The notes below the pieces were generated by a model that was not told the DNA's origin, did no database searches, and worked only from the letters and a program-made list of their open reading frames with translations. From a virus, in the IMG/VR virus record IMGVR_UViG_3300025112_000024, positions 1 through 47,190 of that record: a stretch of DNA of 47,190 bases, one strand, 5' to 3'. Numbering within the stretch: the first letter of the stretch is position 1; every line of letters starts with the position of its first letter. The position numbers and the translations under genes were made by a program. Positions 1 to 5,692 of this stretch are shown one piece after another.

Positions 1-67
1 CCACGAAGGCGCAAAGGATAAGAAGAAAGGCTGCGTTGTGTGCAGCGTCGTATTGAGTGCGATTCAT
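1..67 (-). CDS. 5' part of a small unknown protein, cut by the window edge
   Basis: An ATG at 67 (minus) opens a frame that stays open for 22 codons to the left edge; the visible residues begin MNRTQYDAAHNAAFLLILC. The ATG overlaps the stop of the upstream gene as ATGA (64-67). A strong ribosome site AAGGAG (complement of 73-78) lies 5 nt before the ATG, so this gene is read by coupled or re-initiated translation. The hydrophobic stretch AAFLLILCAFV hints at a membrane segment. Function unknown; it belongs to the leftward array of tiny, probably early genes. Confidence 0.6.
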   Translation of the reverse strand, partial: MNRTQYDAAHNAAFLLILCAFV

Positions 68-279
68 GCTCGCTCCTTGTCATTCCAGAAATCAGCCCAA
101 GCCTCACGCTCTTCATAGGCAAGAGCTTGGTCCAAGAGAGTTTGATACCAGTCATCGACAACCTCCTCGGTCATCTCTGTCTCGTCAGCCATAGCGTCGA
201 GGACCGCACTCTCCTCGAATTCTGTGATGGCATCTCCAAGGATGAAGCCCATCTCTGCGGTGTAGTCGTTCTTGATCAT
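64..279 (-). CDS. small acidic protein, unknown function (71 aa)
   Basis: I take the ATG at 279, giving MIKNDYTAEMGF..., instead of an in-frame ATG 48 nt further upstream (327), because the -10 box of a near-perfect promoter (286-291) lies 6 nt upstream of 279 and would be inside the coding region otherwise. The protein is very acidic, with alternating Glu/Asp and aromatic residues (EEVVDDWYQTLL, EREAWADFWNDKERA), mostly predicted helical by eye, with no cysteine or membrane segment. Small acidic proteins are common among phage early host-takeover genes, but no family is recognised. The next leftward gene overlaps its stop by 4 nt. Confidence 0.7.
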   Translation of the reverse strand: MIKNDYTAEMGFILGDAITEFEESAVLDAMADETEMTEEVVDDWYQTLLDQALAYEEREAWADFWNDKERA

Positions 280-285
280 GCGTCT

Positions 286-314
286 ATTATACCTTGTTTG
301 GGGTGAGGGTGCAA
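286..314 (-). promoter_or_regulatory. sigma70-like promoter, TTGCAC-N17-TATAAT, giving a leaderless start
   Basis: On the minus strand the -35 TTGCAC is 309-314 and the -10 TATAAT is 286-291, with an exact 17-nt spacer. Only 6 nt separate the -10 from the ATG at 279, so the expected start of transcription falls on or next to the A of the ATG. The spacer half CCCCAAACAAGG is identical to that of the promoter at 524-552. The -10 also contains the TAA stop of the upstream gene, so the promoter is embedded in that gene's 3' end. Confidence 0.8.
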
Positions 315-517
315 GAAGAATCTCCAAGAAATTTTCTCTTGGCTCTGTTGGTGTACTTCAGGGAAGAAGCGTCCCACTCTTGCATGATGTTAGTGATTGC
401 GATTCCGTAGTTGACCCAATCGACTGAGTGAATCACGATGTTGTCCTGTGAGACCCAGACAGAGCAGATGCCTTTAGGGTCAGAGGGGAGAGCGTCGATG
501 GTGAGCGTTCTGTTCAT
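287..517 (-). CDS. small protein, unknown function (76 aa)
   Basis: Begins MNRTLTIDALPSDPKG at 517, immediately downstream of the promoter at 524-552, and has no ribosome-binding site other than the start itself. The middle (SVWVSQDNIVIHSVDWVNYG) alternates hydrophobic and polar residues like beta strands, and the C-terminus is basic (NRAKRKFLGDSS). Its last residues, CTLTPNKV, are encoded by the promoter of the next gene, so this tail may be constrained by DNA function more than by protein function. No family recognised. Part of a leftward early-type array. Confidence 0.7.
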   Translation of the reverse strand: MNRTLTIDALPSDPKGICSVWVSQDNIVIHSVDWVNYGIAITNIMQEWDASSLKYTNRAKRKFLGDSSCTLTPNKV

Positions 518-523
518 GTGTGT

Positions 524-552
524 ATTGTACCTTGTTTGGGGTTAGAGTGCAA
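524..552 (-). promoter_or_regulatory. sigma70-like promoter, TTGCAC-N17-TACAAT, giving a leaderless start
   Basis: Minus strand: -35 TTGCAC at 547-552, 17-nt spacer, -10 TACAAT at 524-529, then 6 nt to the ATG at 517. It is almost the same 30-bp cassette as the promoter at 286-314, with the same distance to the start codon, which makes a chance match very unlikely. Confidence 0.8.
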
Positions 553-570
553 GCCTTTTCTGTGATTTAT

Positions 571-681
571 TCACACAATCAGGCAGGCAGCAAATAGGAG
601 CGCGAAGAAGAGCATGTCTAATAGTACTTGTCTCATATAGGTATAAGGGGCAAAACTCGGCCAACCGAAGGTGATTTCCAT
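571..681 (-). CDS. possible small membrane protein (36 aa)
   Basis: A short frame from ATG 681 to TGA 571 encodes MEITFGWPSFAPYT... followed by a continuous hydrophobic run (LLDMLFFALLFAACLIV) that ends at the C-terminus and could form one membrane helix. It lies just upstream of the promoter of the next minus gene, with the same direction and the same tight spacing as the rest of the array. There is no good SD; a TATAAA-like element (684-689) lies 2 nt upstream of the ATG. The length is near what chance can give, so I am only moderately confident. Confidence 0.4.
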   Translation of the reverse strand: MEITFGWPSFAPYTYMRQVLLDMLFFALLFAACLIV

Positions 682-844
682 GATTTATATTGGGTCATCC
701 TAGGGCGCGAGTGTAAGTGCTTATGGGACAAAGGCTTGCGGAAAATTTCGCGTAAAAGGGACTCCTAGGGCTACCCCCAATCCCCCCACACATGGAACCT
801 TATTATCATTAAAGGGGTCCCAAAAAAAATTACTATAATAAAAT
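682..844. promoter_or_regulatory. divergent intergenic control region
   Basis: This stretch separates the leftward early-type array from the rightward late genes. I see no tRNA or convincing longer frame in it. At its right end TATAAT (834-839, plus) stands 5 nt before the ATG of the first rightward gene, without a recognisable -35 at 17 nt, so it looks more like a late-type (-10 only) promoter than a sigma70 one. C-rich and G-rich stretches around 770-790 and 811-820 could pair, but no clean terminator is visible. Confidence 0.45.
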
Positions 845-1174
845 ATGGCACCAAAACTCCCACAACATCCTTTAGAAGTAAATCTCGGTTTCAAAAAATT
901 CCAAATTATTCAGAAATCATTAACCAAGGATAGTTTGTATGGTTGTGTAGAATTTCCTAAGAACACGCTCACAATAGATCCAAACCAATCTTTAGAAGAT
1001 TATAAATGGACCCTTCTCCACGAAATTTGTCACATTGGTTTTGACCTGTTTGGATTAGGTGATGATGACGAGATGCCCCAGGTAAGTAATGAATATTTAA
1101 CCACAGTAACATCCAACATGGTTCAAATGTTAGCAGGACTTAATCCTGAGTTATTTAAATTTATTTTTGAATAG
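845..1174 (+). CDS. HExxH metallopeptidase-like protein
   Basis: 109 aa. The segment LLHEICHIGFDLFG carries an HExxH zinc motif (H59, E60, H63), and a following NEYL gives E83 as a plausible third ligand, an arrangement seen in ImmA/IrrE-like and other small zinc peptidases. It lacks the DNA-binding or export domains found in larger relatives. It opens the rightward gene run, after a TATAAT box 5 nt before the ATG and without an SD. Possible roles are processing a virion or host protein, or attack on a repressor; neither can be chosen from sequence. The fold assignment rests on the motif alone. Confidence 0.6.
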   Translation: MAPKLPQHPLEVNLGFKKFQIIQKSLTKDSLYGCVEFPKNTLTIDPNQSLEDYKWTLLHEICHIGFDLFGLGDDDEMPQVSNEYLTTVTSNMVQMLAGLNPELFKFIFE

Positions 1175-1176
1175 AG

Positions 1177-1195
1177 TTCCTACATAAAGTAGGAG
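1177..1195 (+). promoter_or_regulatory. hairpin covering the ribosome-binding site of the next gene
   Basis: TTCCTAC (1177-1183) pairs with GTAGGAG (1189-1195): six Watson-Crick pairs plus one T-G, loop ATAAA. The SD of the next gene, AGGAG (1191-1195, 7-nt spacing to ATG 1202), is entirely in the 3' arm. The loop and flanks read CTACATAAAG, similar to the late-promoter-like CTATATAAA found upstream of other genes here. It begins 3 nt after the previous stop. Confidence 0.5.
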
Positions 1196-1201
1196 CTTAT
1201 T

Positions 1202-2149
1202 ATGGCATTTGGAGATATACCAACAACGGAAGCAGAATCCACGAATCAGTGTTGTGTAATAGTAACAGAAGTTGAAGGAGACTTGAAGATCTATCCTCTT
1301 CATAACATATACGATATAGGAGGGGAAAAACGATATAAAATCGCGGGGTTTTCAGTTATTACTGGGAGTAAGATGTGCATTCCTGAGTCGGGAGAAACAA
1401 TACGACCTCAATTTACACCCTGGCCTAACGCATTTAAAGGGATAACACTTGATTGTATGGGTGGTGAGTATCCTGAGTCTGAAAAAGGAAAAGTAAAACC
1501 TTTAGTTCACTTTGGTGGCGGACCGCAGGTCGCCGTCGCTCAGTGTGATATGTCATGGTATCATGTTAACTGGGAACAGTGTGCTCAACCATGCGAAGCA
1601 GATGTGAGTGAAATTGAGGATTGTCCTAATTACCAACCTCCTGAGACTGCCCCTGGTTGGGAGTACACTGGTGACCCTAGACCAAATTGTTGTTGTTTCA
1701 AAAGAGAAGTTAAAGACGTAGATTTTGAGATTACATTTAGGAGAGATTTGGCTGATCTTACAGGTGTTATTGGACAGGGCGGAGGAACATTCGGCGTAAT
1801 TGGTCATGTCGGGAGAATCATTACTGACAGTTGTGGAACTGATTTTATGCAAGAAGTGGTTAAAAATCCTGCTATGAAAGGTATGATGGGAAAGTTAGTT
1901 AATTGTTTGTGTAAGTGGGAGGGCAAAGATAGGGATATGGAGATGCCTGATATGCAGGGTAGTGAGGATCCTGGTCTAGGAGATGTTCTTGAAGATGTGG
2001 TTCCTGGATTAGGTATTGCCGAACGGTATCGGAATCCTTTGGGTGATTATACGCCCCCTGGGCTGCGAAGTAGAGGTTATAACGAGGGGTCTGATGGACA
2101 AAATGTACAACCTTGTTGGTGTAGCATGCGTGCGGGGCTCGGATTTTGA
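1202..2149 (+). CDS. cysteine-rich unknown protein (315 aa)
   Basis: The product has 16 cysteines in 315 residues, many in pairs or clusters: NQCCVIV near the N-terminus, CAQPC, NCCCF, NCLCKW and a C-terminal QPCWCS. The N-terminal third looks like beta strands (DLKIYPLHNIYDIGG, RYKIAGFSVITGS); the middle has a Gly-rich stretch (GVIGQGGGTFGVIGH). There is no signal peptide or membrane helix. It lacks the regular four-cysteine module of the proteins at 2830-4073 and of the last gene, but the N-terminal part of that last gene has comparable CxC and CC clusters, so the two may be related virion proteins. No family recognised. The SD AGGAG sits in a hairpin. Confidence 0.7.
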   Translation: MAFGDIPTTEAESTNQCCVIVTEVEGDLKIYPLHNIYDIGGEKRYKIAGFSVITGSKMCIPESGETIRPQFTPWPNAFKGITLDCMGGEYPESEKGKVKPLVHFGGGPQVAVAQCDMSWYHVNWEQCAQPCEADVSEIEDCPNYQPPETAPGWEYTGDPRPNCCCFKREVKDVDFEITFRRDLADLTGVIGQGGGTFGVIGHVGRIITDSCGTDFMQEVVKNPAMKGMMGKLVNCLCKWEGKDRDMEMPDMQGSEDPGLGDVLEDVVPGLGIAERYRNPLGDYTPPGLRSRGYNEGSDGQNVQPCWCSMRAGLGF

Positions 2150-2170
2150 GCGCTGGGATGAAAAGCTCCT

Positions 2171-2254
2171 ATGGCTAAAAAAAAATTTGGGAGCCCCTAC
2201 GGGGCACTATATAAATATGAGGCGTGTGGAATAAAAGGATTACACCATGGGTGA
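2171..2254 (+). CDS. possible 27-aa peptide overlapping the next start
   Basis: ATG 2171 opens MAKKKFGSPYGALYKYEACG..., ending at TGA 2252-2254, which overlaps the next gene's ATG as ATGGGTGA. The overlap style is typical of this genome and the composition is protein-like, but the SD is poor and the same DNA holds a hairpin and an exact late-promoter motif, so it may be non-coding leader. Confidence 0.3.
   Translation: MAKKKFGSPYGALYKYEACGIKGLHHG
2193..2217 (+). promoter_or_regulatory. hairpin followed by T4-type late promoter TATAAATA
   Basis: GCCCC (2193-2197) and GGGGC (2201-2205) form a tight 5-bp hairpin with loop TAC. Five nt later lies TATAAATA (2210-2217), which matches exactly the T4 late promoter core recognised by the gp55/gp33/sliding-clamp system. 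The expected start would be near 2223, giving a leader of about 24 nt to the ATG at 2247 with the SD AAAGGAT inside it. No -35 is evident, as expected for late promoters. Confidence 0.6.
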
Positions 2255-2633
2255 TAAACCAATGATTAATGATAAAGGTTATATAGACGTTAATTCAGCT
2301 TTAAAGCTTAAGGAAGCTGAGGGGCGCGTCGAGGTAGAGAAAATGAATGCTGAATCTGATGCAAAATTCAGAGAACTTCTTATTAAAGAGAGTGCAAAAG
2401 AAACTGCATCAAAACACTTAGCAAAGTTCGCAGGTTTTTACCTAACTTTCCTTGTTTGCATGTTCATTTTTTCAATACAATTTGTGCCTGAAACGAGTAT
2501 TGCAGTTGTCGCAGGGTTAATTACGCTTGTTGTAACGAATTTATCGACCATTCTTAAAGGAATCGTAGAGAATGGAGACGCTAAGGAAGAAGCGCTTCAT
2601 GACGAAGCTAAAAAGAGAGGATTATTGAAATGA
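2247..2633 (+). CDS. two-helix membrane protein, holin candidate (128 aa)
   Basis: Residues 1-60 are charged and helical (SALKLKEAEGRVEVEKMN...), followed by two hydrophobic segments, about 61-80 (FAGFYLTFLVCMFIFSIQFV) and 84-105, and a charged tail ending KKRGLLK. Two membrane helices with a charged C-terminus is a class II holin-like layout, although the long N-terminal coil is unusual for one. It overlaps the next gene (another small membrane protein) by 4 nt, so the two are translationally coupled and may act together. It follows a T4-type late promoter and SD AAAGGAT. No endolysin is recognisable nearby, so a lysis role is only a suggestion; a virion or host-membrane role is equally possible. 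Confidence 0.65.
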   Translation: MGDKPMINDKGYIDVNSALKLKEAEGRVEVEKMNAESDAKFRELLIKESAKETASKHLAKFAGFYLTFLVCMFIFSIQFVPETSIAVVAGLITLVVTNLSTILKGIVENGDAKEEALHDEAKKRGLLK

Positions 2634-2824
2634 ATTGGTTTTGGGGTTTTTGGTTTAAAGATAAATATAGAACACCGTTTAGTGTTTATAAAATGAGTTT
2701 TGCTGAATTACTTATTTTAGGTAGTATGATTTTTGGAATAGGATGCGGAGCTACTTTAGGAATAAAAAGTCTTATACCACAAGTAGAAAAATCTGTTACG
2801 GCTGAAAGCGCAATCAAAGGTTAA
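2630..2824 (+). CDS. single-helix small membrane protein (64 aa)
   Basis: The N-terminus is aromatic and basic (MNWFWGFWFKDKYR), followed by one membrane segment at about residues 24-47 (SFAELLILGSMIFGIGCGA) and a short polar tail. It starts within the stop of the upstream two-helix protein (ATGA overlap). The pair resembles small coupled membrane proteins of phage lysis cassettes, but no lysis motif is specific enough to decide. Its 3' end supplies the SD AAAGG for the next gene. Confidence 0.65.
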   Translation: MNWFWGFWFKDKYRTPFSVYKMSFAELLILGSMIFGIGCGATLGIKSLIPQVEKSVTAESAIKG

Positions 2825-2829
2825 TTCGT

Positions 2830-3399
2830 ATGGCTCAATTTCCTCAATTTCCTCAAGGGCCAGGGGGGCAAGGCTTAGGTGGCGCGTTTAGGTATCACTG
2901 CGTGGACTGGGGCTTCAACGCGCAGTCAAACGTTCTGGAGAGACGTTGTGTTGGGAAGTACGGGTCTCGATTTGACGGTCATGCGACTTTGAGTGAATGC
3001 CAGACGTTTTGTGAAAACCAAATCAGATTGCCAAGGAGGGGAGATAAGTGGCGTTGTGTAAATACGCAGGGTGTATGGGGATGCATAGCACAACCAGCAG
3101 AACTCTTTGGACCTAACGAAAGTCAATATGACACTAAAGATGCATGCGAGAGCTTTTGTCTTCCACCAACATCTCCTATCACAGGTGGCGCAGCTAGGGA
3201 ATATTGGGTCTGTAAGGAGTCCCCTGTGACAGGAGGATTCATCGGCAAGTTCCGAACATGTAAAAAAGTGTTCGTGAACTATGGCGCTATACCTCCTAGT
3301 GGAGTATACAGTACTTTAGCTGAATGTCAAGAAAACTGTCAATCTGACTATGAGAGGAGGGACTCTCCCAGGCCTACAATCCCTCCAAGGACAGGATGA
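2830..3399 (+). CDS. protein of three four-cysteine modules (189 aa)
   Basis: All 12 cysteines fall into three copies of one pattern, [WYH]-C-x(n)-C-x(n)-C-x3-C: C24/C40/C57/C61, C76/C85/C106/C110 and C128/C144/C166/C170. The modules share a leading aromatic residue, a Y/T-S-L-x-E-C type lead-in to the third cysteine (YSTLAECQENC) and CxxxC at the end. The middle module (WRCVNTQGVWGC...) is very close to the modules of the gene at the right end of the window. The spacing suggests two disulfides per module, unusual for a protein made in bacterial cytoplasm. There is no signal peptide. It overlaps the next gene by 4 nt. Function unknown; a surface or adhesion role on the virion is an inference. 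Confidence 0.75.
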   Translation: MAQFPQFPQGPGGQGLGGAFRYHCVDWGFNAQSNVLERRCVGKYGSRFDGHATLSECQTFCENQIRLPRRGDKWRCVNTQGVWGCIAQPAELFGPNESQYDTKDACESFCLPPTSPITGGAAREYWVCKESPVTGGFIGKFRTCKKVFVNYGAIPPSGVYSTLAECQENCQSDYERRDSPRPTIPPRTG

Positions 3400-4073
3400 G
3401 TCATAGTGCTGAGTGGCCTGGGAATCACGGTTGGTGGTGCGATGAGAGCACCTGGGCCTGTGTGCCTGCGGACGGAGTGGGTGGCGTTCATAACACTAAA
3501 GAAGGTTGTGAGAGGGTTTGTATTGAGCCTCCGCCGCCTCCACCGCGCACCCCTGGGTATATTTGCAGGCAGTCGGGAGTTGATCTAACTTACTATGAAT
3601 GTGTAAAAGTGGCGGATGGTGCGACGTATAAGGATCTTAGGGCCTGCAACGCGAGGTGCGGGAGTCCGCAACCAACGGGGACCACCCCTCGGCCTGTCCC
3701 CGAAGATATGGGGTCTAATGATTTTCCTGCGTTTGCTCCCCCAACCACTCCCCAAGGCCATGGTTCTATACAGAAATGGGCCTGCAATGTACGGGACTTA
3801 GTATGTACAAAAGACCCTAATGGGATTTATAATACTTTAGCTGATTGTGTTCGTGTATGTCAGGAGCCTTCTACTAGAATAATTGAACGTAGACCAATAA
3901 TTCCCACTAGATCAGCGAAGCCTGTACAAGAAGATAGAATTCCAACCCCTCTTCCAACTACCCCTAGAGGAGGAGTTGGGGATAGGATTACCGTACCTAC
4001 GCGACCGCTAAGAAAGCCACCTCCAACGAGGCCCCCTGGGACGCCAAGGCCAACTAGACCTCTTAAACCTTAA
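3396..4073 (+). CDS. protein of three four-cysteine modules with Pro-rich tail (225 aa)
   Basis: Like its neighbour, it has exactly 12 cysteines, all in three modules: C15/C22/C38/C42, C57/C69/C84/C88 and C130/C137/C151/C155. Typical cores are VHNTKEGCERVC and IYNTLADCVRVC. Between modules are Pro-rich linkers (CIEPPPPPPRTPG, TTPRPVPEDMG), and residues 160-225 form a Pro/Arg/Thr-rich tail (PPPTRPPGTPRPTRPLKP). The tail looks like a flexible stalk. It starts inside the stop of the upstream gene. GC content is higher than that of the neighbours, driven by Pro codons. Probably shares a role with the upstream protein and with the large protein at the window end. Confidence 0.75.
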   Translation: MSHSAEWPGNHGWWCDESTWACVPADGVGGVHNTKEGCERVCIEPPPPPPRTPGYICRQSGVDLTYYECVKVADGATYKDLRACNARCGSPQPTGTTPRPVPEDMGSNDFPAFAPPTTPQGHGSIQKWACNVRDLVCTKDPNGIYNTLADCVRVCQEPSTRIIERRPIIPTRSAKPVQEDRIPTPLPTTPRGGVGDRITVPTRPLRKPPPTRPPGTPRPTRPLKP

Positions 4074-4076
4074 GAT

Positions 4077-4208
4077 TTGAAAAAACAGAACGGATTTCGA
4101 AACAAAGACCCTAGATACTGTGAGAAGCTTTCTATAAAACGTAAACTTATTAAGAGGTTGTTTATAGAAGAATCAAAAAGAATACATGGTAAAAACTTTA
4201 GGAGATAA
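4077..4208 (+). CDS. small basic protein with TTG start (43 aa)
   Basis: A frame from TTG 4077 to TAA 4206-4208 encodes a very basic peptide (KKQNGFRNKDPRYCEKLS..., ending HGKNFRR) and fills the gap between two genes exactly. No ATG or GTG is available in frame. Its stop region carries the SD AGGAG of the next gene, the same close coupling as elsewhere. The start codon lies 3 nt after the previous stop with only a weak SD. Function unknown; charge suggests nucleic-acid contact. Confidence 0.5.
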   Translation: MKKQNGFRNKDPRYCEKLSIKRKLIKRLFIEESKRIHGKNFRR

Positions 4209-4210
4209 AC

Positions 4211-4393
4211 ATGGATATTAGTGCTAGAATAAAAAAATTAGAGAACAGGCTTACCAATGCGAGAGGTGGTCATAAAAGAGTTATAGAAGCTAAACTTGGA
4301 AAATTGAAGCGAAGTGTTCCTGTTGTGGAAGAAGTAAAGGCTGCTCCAAAGAAGAAGAAAAAGACTACGAAGAAAGCGGCTAAAAAAGATTAA
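4211..4393 (+). CDS. Lys-rich small protein (60 aa)
   Basis: Helical, charged N-terminal half (ARIKKLENRLTNARGGHK) and a histone-H1-like tail (KKKKKTTKKAAKKD). SD AGGAG lies 6 nt before the ATG. The tail suggests non-specific DNA or RNA binding. It ends tail-to-tail with the minus-strand ParB-like gene; the two stop codons overlap in the four bases TTAA at 4390-4393. Confidence 0.65.
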   Translation: MDISARIKKLENRLTNARGGHKRVIEAKLGKLKRSVPVVEEVKAAPKKKKKTTKKAAKKD

Positions 4394-4971
4394 ATATCTT
4401 TAATTATCCATCCGCTAAGTGTTTCAACTGATTTTAGGCGTTGAGCAAACTCTACTCGATGGTTGCCATCTATTACTTCATATTCTCCGTCTGAATTTTC
4501 GTAGACTAGAATATCAGAAGTTTTTCTAGCGTCCCAGGAAGTGTCTTCTATAGGTCTAATTGGTTCTAAAAACCGAATAATATTCTTAAGCGGGAGATTT
4601 GATTTATGTATTATTTCAAGTTTTGGCTTCTCTAGCAACGCTGCGTACTTGTAATCCTCCATGCAGTCTGGGTGTTCCCTCCAATCGCCTGTAAAAAATA
4701 GCACACTTGATTTATAAATCGCCTGATTTCGTTCTGAAATATTTTTTTCGTAACAGTGCTCCATTTCTAGGTTCATTAATTGAAAATATTTTTCTGTATC
4801 TCGTTTTACTTTGTGAGTTAGCAGGTTTTTAACACATCCAGACAAAAAATCCTTAGCTTTTTGAAGAAGTTCTTTATCTCTAGGAGGAGCACTCCCATAT
4901 AATTTAACGATAGAGCGGATTTTTTCATTAAATTCCGCATTTGTAGGATGAGGCCAAAGGAATTTACTCAT
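4390..4971 (-). CDS. ParB-like (ParB/sulfiredoxin fold) protein (193 aa)
   Basis: The C-terminal part reads ILVYENSDGEYEVIDGNHRV, the signature of the ParB N-terminal/sulfiredoxin-like fold (DGNHR at about 168-172, usually DGxHR), here placed at the C-terminal end and not followed by a helix-turn-helix. The N-terminal 120 residues are Lys/Glu-rich and unrecognised. Proteins of this fold include CTP-binding ParB, nucleases and several phage enzymes acting on nucleotides or phosphate groups. It starts within the stop of the upstream glycosyltransferase (ATGA, 4968-4971), so both are made from one message. Shared operon suggests shared pathway, such as modification of DNA, virion or host surface; which one cannot be told. 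Confidence 0.6.
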   Translation of the reverse strand: MSKFLWPHPTNAEFNEKIRSIVKLYGSAPPRDKELLQKAKDFLSGCVKNLLTHKVKRDTEKYFQLMNLEMEHCYEKNISERNQAIYKSSVLFFTGDWREHPDCMEDYKYAALLEKPKLEIIHKSNLPLKNIIRFLEPIRPIEDTSWDARKTSDILVYENSDGEYEVIDGNHRVEFAQRLKSVETLSGWIIKDI

Positions 4972-5660
4972 TTTTCAACACTTAAAGGAAGTTTTGTATG
5001 TCTTATGAAGGAATCTCGATTTTTATGCCACGAATCTCGGCCAACAAGTTCTCCTCTGGAGTTATGTAATATATTTATATCAATTATTTTATTTTTATAG
5101 CCTTGTAAGAAGGCAGAAGAGGTATAGTGGAGATCATAGAAGTCCCATTCCCCTGAAAAGTAGGGGGGCTTTGTAAGACTTACAGATTCTATAACTTTTC
5201 CTGTTGTTGCTAAAAATAATCCATCTAAAACAACAACTTCGCTAGGTTTTCCATAATAAGTTTCGTATTCTTTTCCCTGTGGGTCTAAGTGGTAGACTCG
5301 TCCGTGGTGCTTCTTCATCGCCCAGTGCTGCTGGTTCCACCAAACAGCGTCTCTACCTAAAAGTGACGTTCCTGCGGGGCCTACAAAACCAATTTTATCT
5401 TCGGATAATAACTTAATCAATTTTGATTTAAAGATTTCTGGTTTTTCTCTAATTTCTATATCGTCATGACACATGATGATGATATCGTCTTCTTTAGGAG
5501 CAGTAGTTAAGTATGCATGTTGGTAAGCGATAAAGATGGAGGAAGCTTTAGGAAGAAGGAATGACTGAATTTCACATTTGGCAAAATAAGAGAGTAATTT
5601 ATCTGTAGTCTCCGTCATATCCTCTATTGATCGAGTACATATATATGCATAGATGTTCAT
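4968..5660 (-). CDS. family-2-type glycosyltransferase, StrF-like (230 aa)
   Basis: After an N-terminal strand-helix unit, DDIIIMCHDDIEI (about 58-70) matches the HxD-type nucleotide-sugar site of the StrF-like subgroup of GT-A glycosyltransferases. It is followed by KIGFVGPAGTS, by VVVLDGLFLATTGKV, and by a FSGEWDFYDLHYTSS segment equivalent to the FD..FHfYD block, ending in INILHNSRGEL. These blocks occur in the family order and the length fits a catalytic domain alone. Acceptor unknown: DNA base, virion protein or host glycan. There is no SD; TATAAT (5667-5672 on minus) lies 6 nt before the ATG. It forms an operon with the ParB-like gene. Confidence 0.7.
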   Translation of the reverse strand: MNIYAYICTRSIEDMTETTDKLLSYFAKCEIQSFLLPKASSIFIAYQHAYLTTAPKEDDIIIMCHDDIEIREKPEIFKSKLIKLLSEDKIGFVGPAGTSLLGRDAVWWNQQHWAMKKHHGRVYHLDPQGKEYETYYGKPSEVVVLDGLFLATTGKVIESVSLTKPPYFSGEWDFYDLHYTSSAFLQGYKNKIIDINILHNSRGELVGRDSWHKNRDSFIRHTKLPLSVEK

Positions 5661-5674
5661 ACTATAATTATAAT
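5661..5674. promoter_or_regulatory. palindromic divergent promoter region
   Basis: The 14 bp contain TATAAT on both strands: 5663-5668 and 5669-5674 (plus), and 5667-5672 (minus). The minus copy is 6 nt from the glycosyltransferase ATG (5660). The plus copies are 18-24 nt from the terminase ATG (5693). No -35 is seen at the proper distance, so it resembles a late or middle promoter more than a sigma70 one. Confidence 0.5.
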
Positions 5675-5692
5675 AGTAAGACAGTAAATTTT

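Noticed and set aside
280-327. Upstream ATG (327) for the 71-residue minus gene
   Set aside because: The extra 16 codons would cover the -35 to -10 promoter (286-314); the start at 279 fits the promoter and parallels the neighbouring gene.
682-844. Possible tRNA or small RNA gene in the left intergenic region
   Set aside because: No acceptor-stem pairing or T-loop consensus could be found, and no clean hairpin with a T-tract.
1553-1852. 99-codon minus-strand frame inside the Cys-rich gene
   Set aside because: Complementary to a clear plus-strand gene, no start signals, and unrelated to neighbouring minus genes.
2016-2234. 72-codon plus-strand frame across the end of the Cys-rich gene
   Set aside because: Out of frame with the real gene over most of its length, with no SD; it crosses the hairpin and late promoter region.
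5627-5692. Upstream ATG extending the terminase by 22 codons
   Set aside because: It lies inside the divergent glycosyltransferase gene and upstream of the TATAAT boxes at 5663-5674; the residues are low-complexity Tyr/Asn and not like terminase N-termini.
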